From NCBI GenBank assembly GCA_900239685.1, contig OENT01000049.1:209379-273378 (forward strand): DNA of 64,000 nt, in the 5' to 3' direction. Source of the DNA: Rotaria macrura (lineage: Eukaryota > Rotifera > Eurotatoria > Philodinida > Philodinidae). Position numbers and translations under genes: made by a program. A model generated the notes under the pieces. It saw nothing but the letters and a program-made list of their open reading frames with translations. It made no database searches and was not told the origin of the DNA. This document shows, piece after piece, positions 1-14,829 of this stretch (position 1 is its first letter; each line of letters opens with the position of its first letter).

Positions 1-3000
1 AACTATTTCCCAGTGATTATTTCCAAGACAACATTGTTGTTTTTTGTGTTAACCAAAAAAGGAATCAATTGACGCACAGCTGACGTTTTATTACTTACAA
101 TGTCATCGAATTAGCATCTGCAATCGGAGTTATTGTCGTGCCTGTAAATAGACGACACGAAAAATGAATTCGTTTTTGATATACATCGTGTCTATCGATT
201 CAAATTAAGATGTTTTAAGATGAATTTCTTTTTCGAAGTGTTTTTCTCGGTTTTCATCGGCTCGAAAACTGTTTCAGCACTACGGCACGAAAAGATAGGC
301 GTTCAAGCATCTGTATCTAGTACTCAATTCGACTTTTTCTATAGAATCTTGATCACTTTCATTAGATAAAATCCTCTCAAGTAAAAAATTACGAAAATCT
401 TGAAATAGAGAGAAAATTTGAACAGACAATGTAGCATGTAAATTTTGTTTTACTGTGACACTCTTAAATTTTGTAATGCTAGATACAGTCTTTCATTCGG
501 AACTCTTTTTTTTAAATTAGACTCCAATTGATTTGTTATTCGTTTCATGGTACAATGCCAAGTTCGAAGAACATCTGATGATTGGCATAGTCTTATTTCC
601 TATATCGTTCTATGTGAAACATGTTTGTAAGCACAAGTTTGCCTGTATTCATCTCAAATCCAGATCTTATAACTATCTTGTATATCAACAACATGTCAGT
701 TATGATTGATCAGAGAGGAGGTACTCTAAGTTCGAAGTTGATTTCGATTCGAAGTGACATTGTATGGAATTAGATTGAAACATAGACTTTTTACATTAGT
801 AGTCCTATGTTATTCAATAGAGAACGAATCGTATTCTTCTTCATAGATATTCAAATCACTCTTCGATGAAGTCTAGATAAAAGAAAAGAAGGATAGCAAC
901 AGTCGTAACTATGTGTATGGATCACTTTCTAGATCTGTCAAGATACAATACATGAGTGATGATCTCAGTCAAGTTTTTATCTTTCTGCAGTCTTCATAGA
1001 AAACAAACAAACAATCTTTCTTTTTGAAATAGAAATTCAATAGAGTATGTCTTTTTTGAAGAAAGAAAGTCACTCTAGGTATAAGTAAGGGCTTTGTTTT
1101 TTTCCAGCATTTAGTGCAGTACTACATATGATACTATTCAAATTGTCAATGAAAAACATGCTACAGACACTATGTGATACTTCAAAAACAATACTATTTT
1201 TCATTTCGTTTTTAATTGTATTCTCTCTCACAGACTATGAGAAATAACTGAGTAAAGTTTCCAACTCAATCTACCGATGAAGATCTTTAGCCTTATCGTT
1301 CATTCTTCGTAGAGTTTATAGTGATGGACATTCTTCATTATTGATAAACACTAATAATAAATAAATATTCATCAATCAAACTATATCGATTCGTTTCTTA
1401 TTTTATACGTCGAATATTTGTATTATGATTTTTCACAAATTGAACTTTTAGTTATTAAACTTGTATTTATTTTCATTAATTATATACTATGACTTGTTCA
1501 AAATACTATAAATCTAATGAAATGATAGATAATTAATAAGATAAATTTTTTTTTAAAATTTAGATTCACTTTCTCTTTGTGTGTATTTAGTTATGAGTAT
1601 TTGTGTATGTGTGAAATATTTCGACAAGAAATCAATTTCAATTTTCCAGATCACAGATATCAAATGTGCCCATGATGCTATTTTATTTCCGATACTGAGA
1701 AGATCTTGAAAACAGCTTGTTAATAATAGTTAGTGTCTTATACATCATCTATATAGACATTGAATATGCGATATCAATGAAGTTTTAGAATTCCAATATT
1801 ATACTCCTCTATTTCAATAAAGTACCACAACTCAATCAAGACATGGCGTAGTTGCCTGACTATTTTACCGATTTCAAAATAATGATAGATGGCTTGTCTT
1901 CATGTCGGATGATGATGAATCGATATAGAATATGTCTTGTTGTAGATGATGATGCCATGAATATTAATTTTATTTTAAACGAAGACATTCCATTCGAAAG
2001 ATTATCAATTGCATGTCTCATAGAATCTTGTTTTATTTTAATATCGACAGAGCTAACTTACGAATCAATTACATGCAATACACTATATGATCGTAACACC
2101 ATAGCAAATGAAATACCAGATAAACAGACTAATCCAAAACAACTCCATATGTGTTCAATGACATTTTCGATTCATGAATAAGTTTCAAAGAGTTAAAAGC
2201 AATATTCATCGTTCAATAATGAAGGTTACAACAAGGAATATTCATATGAATTTCGATAAATATTCCAACGATGTATTGCTCTCTCTAGGAGAGGCCTTCT
2301 CCTACAAATAGATGCATTCACAAAACAATGGTATTTAATGCTTCATGTCATTGAATATATTATTAGCTATTTTCTAGAATTCTATTTCAATAGCTTTACT
2401 CAACAATTCAAATGTACCAGTGCATTAACTTCTATTTCTATTTTGATAAGTCTAAAGAATTTTCTTTCATATACGTGTTCTATGTACACGAAGATAATCA
2501 ATTGATTGCGATCGAATTTTCTAAACTTGATTATCAGGAAGGAATCTGAGATAGTTTATCACCAATATATTTATGACACAAATCTCAATCATCTACTATT
2601 CATTACGTCATACAGAATATAAACTCTTTGTTTTAATTAGGAAAAATCTTATCTCACATTAGTCATGAATTACTCAATGCTCTTTTGGTTCTTAGATTTG
2701 AAATTGCATGTTAAAACATGAAATGATCAAATTATTATCATGATTTTTAAAACCTTGTCGATTTTGTACAAAACACCTCTCATGTTCGATATGTTGTTTA
2801 AGAGTCGAGTGTATCTCTTTACATTTATAGAATACCACAGAGATTTGCTGTCGCATACAGTTTATGATTTATCACGAATTAATTTTCTTTTATATGAAAG
2901 GCAATATACAGTATATTGTAAAAACAATAGCTTCTAATTCAACTGAAAATACGATTGCATAGTCTTTGTCTGCATTATTTATATAACAATATCGATCTAA

Positions 3001-4909
3001 TAAGGATTATACATTAAATAAATATACAACATTATTTGTAATAGAGGAATACATTAATGAAAATTCTTCGTCAAGGTTTCATTAGAATTGACATCGTACA
3101 AATACAATGCCTATGGACTTTTAGACTCGTGTTATTTTCTTCTGTTCGAACAGTTTCAATTAAAATATGATTCTCGTGTCAGAGAACATATAGTCTTACA
3201 TGTAGTTAAATAAAACTTTATCTTTTTTTTACCAATACTTAAATTTTATATTTCTTGAAATGATAATGAGACCATACTTTCACATACAAAGTTATCACTT
3301 GTTCGACATCGAATTTTTATCTGAATGTATGTTAATTGAGGAAATCAATCGTATAGAATAAAAGCGCGATAAGAGAACAAATGAAGTCATCGAATTGATT
3401 AGTTGTGTTATGTTGTATGTTGATTTATTTAAATTACCATTCGTCATATAAAACAAACTATAAATCAAATCTATAGGCTTATTTTTTCGGATAGTCTACT
3501 CAACAAATCAATCCAATTGTTTTCTATCATTGCGATCATGTCGTTTTTAAATAAATAATGACACAATTCGACAGACTAAATAGCTTTGGTTGCAGAGATC
3601 TCATGGATTGAATATGAACATTGACAAATGATACGTCCGAACTCGATTTGTGAGCTAATGAACAGTTCAATTAGCAGTATGAATATCAAGAATAGTGATT
3701 GTCTCGGATGCGTTCATAATTGATCCTTTTAAAGACGAACAAAAGAAAATATGAATACTTGCGAGATAAGATATAAATCTGCATTCTAATTCTATCGATG
3801 AACGCATTGGAACAAAAGGATGTATAAGCATTATTCATTATATCTCCCATACTATGAAAGATTTCTCAAGAGAAAAATAGTCATAAATTCATCGACAAAA
3901 AAAAATGATCGCTATCCTATAAACCTTTTTATTGCACAGTACGTAACAATAGCATGTATTATTCTTGTCTAATACTCGAAATCGATGAAGATTATTATCA
4001 TTTTATAGTATGAATAAAATCTTGGTCGACCACTAAAATACCGATAAAACTAATTTAGAATGTACTTGAGCAATCTAAAATTAATATCTATTATTTTAGC
4101 CAATAACGAATGAGAAACTGCTCTAATGGCAATGTATCTAGGCTGTAATTACTATACTATGAAAATTGTAAAAAGTGAATAAATATCAATTAGACTACGG
4201 TCGGTTTGTGTACTTATTCGACAAGAAGACTTTTATCGAGCCACTTAAATCATTCAACTATATTGATGAAGAAAAGGAACGTGCTTTCTCAAAGGCACGA
4301 GAGAAAGAAAAAGAACTACAATGTTCTTTATCAACACAAATATTTTAAGCCATATTCCATTTCTATTATTCCATAGGACATCGCAAAACTAAATGCAAAT
4401 ATTGAATTTGTTTGTCAAAAGTAAAATAAAATAAAATAAAACATCAACAGAAGATCAAGAGAATTATCGATTGAACAGCACACTTTTACTAGTATTCTTC
4501 GTCAAAATCAGTCACTACGTTTTCAATATCAAATAAAGAAGTTAATCAACATCAAAAATAATATTTATTTTCTACATTGAATTTTTTATTTTCATGAGGT
4601 CTATTCTTTAAATTATCACTACATTACAAATTCATGACGAATAGAACACTGGATATAATACATCAATTACAATTTTAATAGAAAAAGCAATGAAAATAAC
4701 AGTGGTCAAGAATAAAACAATATTGTCTCTTATTTAACAAATATTCATTGGTTTATTATTTTTACTTTCAATTTAGTAAGATAAAATCCACTAAACATTC
4801 AAACAAGCATCTGAAACCGAGAAAAATTACATTCAAATAACAAAGAATGACTACAAACATGCATATAAAAAATACCAATGACAATGTATTCACTTCCGTC
4901 AATAGAATT
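1..4909. other. Gene-free AT-rich stretch
   Basis: No spliced or single-exon gene could be supported on either strand. The longest open frame, at about 1852-2181 plus, has no ATG at its apparent start, no recognisable family and no clear flanking splice sites. The 3' end of the minus-strand thiolase gene lies immediately to the right, so the last few hundred bases probably include its 3' UTR and downstream spacer. Confidence 0.6.
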
Positions 4910-6557
<1,648 letters not shown>

Positions 6558-7334
6558 TGTTTATACAAGATAGAAATATCTTGAATATAGAATTATAGAT
6601 AACATGTGTGGAGATGCACATAGACACGTCAAATGTAAAGAAAAACAATACTAAAAAAAGATATTTTTGTGACATCAATCAAGTGTAAGCTTACGCTTCG
6701 AAACACGTCTGCTATCGAAAGAAACAGTTTAATGAAAGACCTGTTATCGTACTGAGCTTTCATTTTCTACTCATTCGATTTCTATCGTAATTCTGCCAAA
6801 TCAATCAAAATTTCACTGTCGAGTAAGATAGTCTGCGATTGTTCAATAACGATCCTATTCATTAGCAAAAACTATTCAATCCTACATGACACACAAGCGA
6901 AATTAATGATTGAGGGAAACTACAGATACAAAAAAAACATGCAACACATTTACATTCATTTGTTCAACGTAACGAACTCATCTTGTAACATAATCTACAA
7001 CTATGGAAGTGTTTGTAAAAACCAAGTTAGATTTAGACAAGCAAAATGAACGCTAGAAATCTAACGGAATAACTCTTTTATCTAAATTAACTCCATATCG
7101 ATCAACGGAAAATATTTGTCCATGGTGCTAATGAATGAAATACTCTTTTACTCTTTAACGAAAAAAAAAAGACTAAATAGCAATAATATTTATAAGAAGA
7201 ATCCGTGTAACTTGAAAGAAAAATGACAGCAGAATGAGAATAACTGAAGAGATGGAATAGGAAGGAAAAAAAAGAACGAGAAGGAAAAAAATGGGGAAGT
7301 AGAAAAAAAAGAACGGCTCTTCTGTTTGATTCAT
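6558..7334. other. Spacer between thiolase and the next minus-strand coding block
   Basis: This includes the presumed thiolase promoter. An A/G-rich tract lies at about 7240-7315. No open frame or RNA gene is supported. Confidence 0.5.
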
Positions 7335-9475
7335 TTATTTGCGAACCAGCAATGTGTCATCATCATTTCCTTCTTCTTCATTATAATGTCCATTGAAGAG
7401 AGATTCTTTCGTTACAGTACCACTGCTGAGAAGTTTATATCTTCTTACTTGACAGTTTTTACGTAAGCTCGAATAAAGATCAGCAAGTTTAAATTCTTTT
7501 TTTCTACCAATCATAACCTATACTAATTTGAAGTTAAAGATCCATTTGTGTCAAAATCTTTTTTCATTCACATCTAACACGTACTCGTAACGAATCTACA
7601 CAATAGATCATAATAAGGTACTACGAATCATTCTTGTTTAATAATTGTTGACATGAGTTTTGTAGTCGTTGAATGAAGAAAAGCTTCCTTTTCCCCTATT
7701 AATGTTTTTGTCACATTATGATCAAATTTCATATTGATAATAGAAGTCAAATTAATCTTTTCCTTGTTCCGTATCATATTAGTAGTTTCAATGAACGAAA
7801 ATGATAACAAACACAAATCATCGGCAAAACATTACGCTACTAGAATAAATGTCAAATTGATCTAAAATAGCAAATTAAGATAATAAATAACTTCGTCCGT
7901 ACTACATTGGAAATAAGTAAGAAGGAAGCAAGACGGAAGAATAACTGAAATCGGTCGGTGCGATGCGGTGCAAACGCATGATTCACGTAACAAGACCATA
8001 GCAGGCAATTAATCGAACGATGTCCAATGAGTAGAGGAACTGTATAATATATAAGGGCAACACTGAAATTAATATTATGCTAAAACGGGAGAAAATATCC
8101 GTCTTATAATCAGTCATAATGCTCGTAATAGATCTGCTACAATGATATTCAAGCCTCATGATATGTAATCGATCTTTATCCTTTCGACGCTTCCGCTACG
8201 TCCCTTCCATCCATCAGATATCTAAATACTAAGAATGGCAAAAAGAAATGCAATATTTACAGTATCGAATTGGATATGTGCTTTCTAGCTTTCATAGAAT
8301 TCGTGAATGTCTTTTTCTGACAGATAAATATTTAGTAAATATTAACTTCTTCCATTTTTTTTGTCAACGACTACCATCTAATTAGGATCATGCGTTGTAG
8401 TTGACATGCACTCTCTAGAATGAATATCTACAATAGTTGTATCTCATAAGGACTATTCCGTCGATGAGGAATGTCACATAAACATATTGCTTGTTGCTCA
8501 TTGTTTGAAGTGATAAGTTCCAAAAACAGCAAGAAAAAATTTAATTGAAACAATCATTATTTGATAAATTAACGTTGTATTTTTTCTTAAATTCTACAAA
8601 GACGTTGTCGACGAAGTAGTACATATTTGACTTGTGTTTTTGTTATTTATTGAAAAGATTACAGAATCAATTGCAATTGTTTACGAATCGATGGAACATT
8701 CTTATTTTCCACCTACTATTATTTTCTTAGACAATCTCAAAGGGTTTGATGTTCATATGACTCTAAAGTGAATATGAAATAAGCAGTTTGATGAACGATT
8801 ATTGTATACTGTCAGCCATAGAAGAAAAAAATAACAGGCGAAATTTCATGTTCAATCATGTCCCAAGTCACTTATCTAATAAATTTCAATTCTTCTTTCT
8901 TTTTTTGTAGAATTCACTTACGAATAATAATGCTCTCAAACGATGCTCTTCTTGATTTGCTATAAGAATAAAACATCAGATTTCAGTGATAAGATTTTAC
9001 TCATGGATTGCAACGTACGAAGATTTGATCTGAAATAACTTTCGTTTATTTACTTACACCAAACAGAAAAAGGTTGAAAACTCAAATTTAAAAACTAACA
9101 AGCAGTATAACTGAATGATTACTCTCTTGCATATACTATTTATCTATATTTAAGATAATTGATAATTTTCTCGGAATCTTATTACTACAATTAAATTATT
9201 TTCAAGTCATGTATATCCCAATTTCAATGCATGCGAGTTATATATATATATATATATAATTATTAAAACTGTTTAAAAATAACCCATACTAAATAATTCT
9301 CTCATATTCATTATGAATGATGTCTATTGTCAAATTGTTTAAAATACAAGCTTCATATTCAACTTGAACGAAAAAAACAATTCACTTGACCCTTTGCTTG
9401 TCATGAAGTTCTAACTGGATCTGTTCATCTTCGAGACGTATCATTTCATTTATTCTGTGTTGTGAGAATTCCTTT
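7335..9475 (-). CDS. Partial gene: single-pass receptor-like tail with acidic-dileucine signal
   Basis: Three exon-like blocks lie on the minus strand. The last, 7517-7335, follows a TATAG acceptor and is 61 codons long. It is rich in basic then acidic residues and ends DDDTLLVRK. DDTLL fits the DxxLL sorting signal that GGA adaptors read in sortilin and mannose-6-phosphate receptor tails. A 38-nt exon (8959-8922) has an acceptor and a GTAAGT donor. A third block, ending at about 9386, contains RINEMIRLEDEQIQLELHDK. It stops at a TGA, or is joined by a GTGAAT donor to the 38-nt exon in phase 2. The phase from the 38-nt exon to the tail exon does not close, so at least one exon is missing from this model. 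I do not recognise the protein. A transmembrane segment and ectodomain were not located. The exons look real; their linkage into one gene is uncertain. Confidence 0.4.
9239..9259. repeat. (TA)n microsatellite
   Basis: About ten TA units in an AT-rich spacer between exon-like blocks. Confidence 0.9.
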
Positions 9476-10093
9476 GCCAAAAGTTTATTTTGATTAGGTT
9501 ACGATAAAATAACATTATTGTTAAGCAGATCAATACATTCATTGCTTTTTTTAAAAGTAAAATATAGGAGCATCTTGTTTTTTGTTGTTTCTTGCTGAAC
9601 GAGTCAGTCAGCTTAGATAGATAATGCAAAGAGCACATTAGCATGATTTACAATCAAAATTAATAACCGAGATCAAGCTTTGACCACGTTCGTTTTATCA
9701 CTTCATTATTTCTAGAATAGATTTTTAATCTCTCCTCTGATTCCTATTTTCCTTTAATTGATACAGCAGTTGCTCAATTTTCGCTTTGATTACATCCTAT
9801 CGCCTGCTTATCATCGCAGAATGTAATCATGGGACATATGTAAACGTGTGATTGTATATCGATCGTCAGTTTTCTTGATATAAATGCCTTGACATTCCTG
9901 TTATTGATATAATCATTAGTATATTTGTTTTCTGATGCCACATTGCATTGTACTTCTGCCACAACAGTTTTTTGCATCTAACGAGTTTCCTTCTTCCTAA
10001 TTTCTGAATAATTGGTACGATTATTCACGTTCTGATTGACATCATATAAATACAGACCCTCGAATAATATTGAAATGCATTAGCGTATTGTCT

Positions 10094-10546
10094 CTATCTC
10101 CATCGTCGTGTCGTGTACGTTACATGTGTGGTTATCGAAAAGGTTCGATTTGAAATTGACCTTTGGCATGCTGAAATATTTTCTTGCTCATTAGCTAAAC
10201 TTTGATTTCGTTCCGAAATGATAATGTCAATCGATGAGTTACTTAGTTCTCCTTCACCTTCATCCACCGATTTAAGTCATTGAACAATATTCACTGATAA
10301 ATAATGCGGTGCATCAATGTTAGCACGAAGTTGCATGTCTAAATCAAGAATAACTTCCGTTCGTTGCCCACAGTTACAATTAACTTTTATATCTTTTCCG
10401 CTGTTTTCTTCGATCATAAATGTTTTGAAGGTTAAATTAAAACAAGCTTCGAATGATTTTGAGTAGATATGAATACGAAAGAAGAAATAACTAGGCCATA
10501 TTATTATTTCTCTCGGAAGCCTTTTACTGTTGCCGCATGATTCGAG
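10094..10546 (-). pseudogene. Coding-like 151-codon frame broken by one TGA
   Basis: After an ATAG acceptor at 10548-10547, a single frame runs on the minus strand to a TAG at 10096-10094. Its only interruption is a TGA at 10279-10277. Before the TGA there are 89 codons with alternating hydrophobic patches (for example WPSYFFFRIHIYSKSFEA and NCNCGQRTEVILDLDMQL), as in a beta-rich domain. After it come 60 acidic and Ser-rich codons. Chance open frames this long are unusual in such AT-rich DNA. No family was recognised. It may be an exon of a decaying gene, a real terminal exon ending at the TGA, or a sequencing error. An unrelated-looking frame at 9977-9774 minus could belong to the same relic. 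A palindromic repeat sits just upstream. Confidence 0.4.
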
Positions 10547-10661
10547 CTATTCATCAAAGTTTCTTATGAGATTTGAGTAAACAAGATGTTAGTTTTGGAT
10601 ACGTATTACAAAAATGAATGCACGACATCAATATAATCTTTGAATGAGTATAGATTTAAGT

Positions 10662-10780
10662 CCTGCGAGACAGTCCTGAATCCCAAAAAATCCCGTTTGT
10701 CCCAAGGGACGGGACTGACCCGAAAATGTTTCGGGACGAGACAAACGGGATTCGGGACAGACAATAGTTTGTCCCGCAGG
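10662..10780. repeat. GGGAC/GTCCC palindromic foldback repeat
   Basis: The ends CCTGCGAGACA (10662-10672) and TGTCCCGCAGG (10770-10780) pair with one mismatch. Inside, further inverted words pair: ATCCCGTTTGTC with GACAAACGGGAT, and CCCGAAA with TTTCGGG around the centre. The whole unit could fold into one long imperfect hairpin. It is GC-rich against AT-rich flanks and has no coding capacity. It looks like a MITE or foldback element of unknown family. Confidence 0.75.
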
Positions 10781-11858
10781 TGTCTAGTATAAATATCATA
10801 ACATGGTTATGAAATTGTTATTTTAATTAATAACCGATTAACAAATGCAAATTAAATTAAAGAAAAAAGTATTCAAATAATTATTTTTCAAGTGTTAATA
10901 CACAACTAACAAATATTCGTTTTTGATTCTACCAGAAACCTGTTTAACATTTTCTTATAGTTATTCTAGAAGAACACTGACAGTTATTAACATTGATATT
11001 ATAGCACCAGGCTTTGAACAAAACCTAGTGACTTTCTAGTTTTTTGTCTCTAGCATCTGTGAATATTCATGCCAAAGTATTGACATTAGAACATTTTGTA
11101 TTCACAATAGTCACCCGAGTTCAGAAACCGACGTTGATTGCTAATTGTTCTCTTTTATCATGGATAGGTAGCATGGTGCTGTTTCATCATCCGTAAGATC
11201 ATACTTCACGAGAAAATGAGATTTTTTTCTGTTTTGATCTAATGATCAAATTTCTGAATTCAAGCTACAATGAATTCGACAATTCATTCGAGAAGAAGTA
11301 ATGAAGAAATTAAAAATATCTAAAGAATAGTGTTCTGTGTGTCCTTATGGAATTACACTATTGATCAAACAATAAATTTTCTTGGCTAAGTACTTTAGTC
11401 TTTATGAGTGTATCAACGTGTGAAAGACTATATTTCTAGAAACTTCTGTAAATTAGATTCATTCAAGCAGTATGCAAAACGTTTTAGTTGATGACTTTCA
11501 TTTTTCATTTGAATATCGTGATGAAAATGAAAAGAAAAAAAAATTACCGACAGTATCAATCCGCACGTGTTGTTCTCGTTTGGGTTGTTTAGTAAACTAT
11601 TTGTTTTCTGATATCAATCGTATTTGTTCACAAAACAAAAGACATATGTGCATATACGATCAATGCTGGCTCACAACAAATGACAGAGTTTAGACAAAGA
11701 AGACAAACGATTTACTGTTCATTGTCTAATCACTATCGAGTAAAGAAAATCTGGAAAGATATTTGAGAAAAAAGAAAATTAAATATCTCCGTCATTTCCT
11801 AACTAAATGAACTAGTTATTTGTCCTGATGATAGACAAAAGTTCCAAGTTTACTATTC

Positions 11859-12062
11859 TTAAATCAACAACAGCGTGACACAATCGAAATCTTGTTGCAC
11901 ACGCGATTTGACTACTTCTCCAAGTACTTTCAAATGCGAGTCAGCCACAAAAAACAAACACATAGTCAGTTTAGCTTTTTTCGTTGATCGTTTTTGTAAA
12001 GAACTTTTTCTACTTCCACCAACAAAGCACAGTAGTTCGGTCGAAACACTGAAAAATGTCAA
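11859..12062 (-). other. Coding-like fragment, weak resemblance to ADAM metalloprotease junction
   Basis: The minus-strand frame has a TTTTTCAG acceptor-like start, a basic stretch LQKRSTKKAK, then LTMCLFFVADSHLKVLG. That layout resembles the furin site followed by the first strand of an ADAM10/17-type catalytic domain. The zinc motif HExxH and later domains were not found nearby. The opposite strand is equally open. This is only a suggestion of a relic; a random open frame is also possible. Confidence 0.2.
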
Positions 12063-13692
12063 ATTACTTAGGAACTCGGTAATAATTTGACGGTTTACTA
12101 ATACTTGTTTGTGCTAACACCTTTCTTTGTAGACAATAGTAGAACACTTGTGCTACTAAAATGATCAACTGAAGAAGTTTTGCAAAACTAGATACGTCAA
12201 TAAGATTTTAAAATGCTTGCCTAGTTTTTGTGATCGATTGTTCATGGAAGGAATGCTATCAAAACTGTACCGCAATCATCCAAGTTCTTCGAGACTTTCT
12301 ATGCCTGATTATTGAAAACAGTCGTGCGGAGCATCGGAAAAGCTTGATTCACATATATAAGAGAAGACTCATTAGTAGCATATAAATGACTTGATTAATC
12401 AAGTAGACTTAAGCATAGACCGAAGTTCATATCAAATTGGAGAACGAAAATATTTATCATTGACAGAAACTGTAAATGTTTGTCTTTTAATTAGATCACA
12501 CTAGTTTCAAGCGATACAAATTAAATTTTTGCTTATGCAATAAGAGCTTAGAATTTTTCTCTATAATAGGAAATAAAACTAGCTAATATGATTGAAATCC
12601 GACGAAAATATCTAATTCTCCTTTTATTAAATGACTTTCCGAGCATCCTGTAATACTTAATTATAGATGATGAATATAATAGCAACGAGAATATTCTCAT
12701 TATCAGGTCTTCATTAGTAAATCCTTGATACATTATGTTGCCCTCTTCGATGATGTTAGTTCTTATTAAAATATAGAAAGTTCTGTAAAGAAAAATTGTC
12801 CCACAGTCACGCTAGATATATCTAATAATTAAATTTCCTTATATTACATCGACCTTATTTACAATTCGTTAGTTTCAGATGATTTTTCGAAAATTTTCTT
12901 TTCTATTTCCATGTAATTAGGCAAGATGTATTTTTTTTAATTAGCTTGAAAATGCTATTCGAAAGGATTCGGAGCTTCACAATTACTTGTCGATCGATGA
13001 CAGAATAGAGATGCTCGCGGAAGTCTTCGGTCTTCTCATCCATTAACTCGTTGCGAACAAACGGATACTGCCAATTTTATATGTGTCTTCCTTCAATCAA
13101 CATTAGAAAAAATGATGCTGTTGTCAAGTAAATAGCATCAGACAGAGTTTTTGGTCTAGGTCTATCAATGCTACAATGTCTTGTCAATCTTATGTCACGT
13201 TTTCATAATGACAAGAAACATACAAAGAATTTTTATTGCTTAATGTGTTCATTTTGCCATGTATTATCATAAAAATCTTCATAAATTCTGAGTAAAATAA
13301 ATGACGCTAAAAGAACATATATGCTTCAGTACAAGAAGATAAATTATTTAGAAATAAAAGTACATCAAATAAGAAGTCGATAATGATGCTATGAAAATAC
13401 GTATAAATTTTCAGCTTATTAAACGTTGACATCGATTATTCATTTTTTGCAAACCAACATGAACTTCTTCCATAATTTGCTATCGATGTTGCAAATTTGT
13501 TTCCAAGATTCGTGATAAATATGGTATTTTTACAATTTTTACGAGTAGAAACATTGATTTTTAATTATTAAATTCACGAATGTACGAGTTACAATTTTAT
13601 CAAGAAAAATTCTCGTCTGATAAACTATTTCATCATAATCAAAGCCAATATAAAGTTTACTGTTTGAATACAATGATAATTCATATGATTAC
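12063..13692. other. Gene-free AT-rich stretch
   Basis: No supported gene or structured repeat. A short open frame at about 13580 plus is in a different frame from the downstream gene and could not be joined to it by a credible intron. Confidence 0.5.
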
Positions 13693-14735
13693 ATGTATTG
13701 GTGTCTATTGATTGATAGAGAAAAACAAAATTTGAAAAATAATTGTGGTTGTCTAGATACAATACTCGAAAATTACAAAGAAAATAGATATTCTTCTGCT
13801 TTTTCTTTTAATCATAATTCGAGTATAACTCATAAATATTTTGAACCTCAGTCATCACAGCCTAGTGTTCATAGTAAGACAATGGTGGAATCTGTTTCTG
13901 TTACGTCAGTACAACCATCTTTAATTAATCCATACAATATATCTCATCTATTAAAACGTATGCAAGGAGCACGAGACTCAAATATATCCCATGTTTCATC
14001 TGCACAAGTTGGCATTCAACAACAAACTGTATCTCATGAACAAAAATCATTACTCAACAGCTCTAGTCCATTGCAAGACATCCACAACGAACAACGACGT
14101 ATAGTTGTATACACACCAATCAATAAGTCTAAGGAAATATCTAAATTTCGTCTCGATCAATTGAAACAGAATCAATATGCTCGCGCGTCAGATTCTTCAA
14201 ACAAAAAATTCAATCTAAAACGACGAAAACCAATTAAAAGATTTTTCAGGTACTTATTCCTAATTCTCAGATGAGTTCTAACAAATATATTCATACAGTC
14301 ACAAAGATGATGAAAATCAAAGATTTAGCAACGCCACGTATTGCTTTGCTTATTGTATAATTATTGTTATCGGTAAGTTAACATATAAAATCAATATTTT
14401 AGCATACATGACATAGAATAAATAAAACGATCGTTGTCTTACCGTGAATCTCTCAATCATTTTCCCATAGGAAATTATCAGGTGTAACAACAGGTGGTTG
14501 GATTGGTGGTTTATTCGAATTTTTTTCCAGCGGTCACAAAGGTTGTTCTAATCAATATCGTGGTCAGTTCGAATGTCAAGTTAAATATGCATATGCCAAT
14601 GTTACTACTCATTGTGTTGACATATTCTATAATAATTCAACCCTAGAAAATCCTCCATATATTTGTCTTTGCCGTTTTCATAATAACTCGAATGGTAAAT
14701 ATCGTGATTGTGAATTTCTTCGTGCAAACGTATAA
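13693..14735 (+). CDS. Unrecognised single-pass membrane protein with Cys-rich C-terminal domain
   Basis: Three exons, 13693-14249, 14299-14372 and 14482-14735, join in phase by GT-AG introns of 49 and 109 nt to give about 294 residues. The first 185 residues are polar, Ser/Gln/Asn-rich, and end in a basic patch (KRRKPIKRFF). Exons 2-3 then encode a hydrophobic, glycine-containing segment (about 200-225: FAYCIIIVIGG, then GGWIGGLFEFF). After it comes a compact region of about 70 residues with five or six Cys and several NxT/NxS sites. The pattern suits a type II membrane protein with a small glycosylated, disulphide-bonded ectodomain. The acceptor used for exon 3 is the inner TCAG, because the upstream CCATAG leads to an immediate stop. 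The true start may lie further upstream: the frame stays open for a few codons before 13693. No family is recognised. Confidence 0.6.
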
Positions 14736-14804
14736 TCTATTTAAGAAAACTCATCTCCTTTTTGTTCTTTTTTTTTGTTATAATAATCACTGAAGAACTA
14801 TAAA

Positions 14805-14829
14805 TACACACACACACACACACACACAC
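14805..14829. repeat. (AC)n microsatellite
   Basis: About twelve AC units between the convergent 3' ends of the membrane-protein gene and ARPC2. Confidence 0.9.

Noticed and set aside
1852-2181. 110-codon plus-strand open frame
   Set aside because: No ATG at the frame start, no family, no splice context and AT-rich composition.
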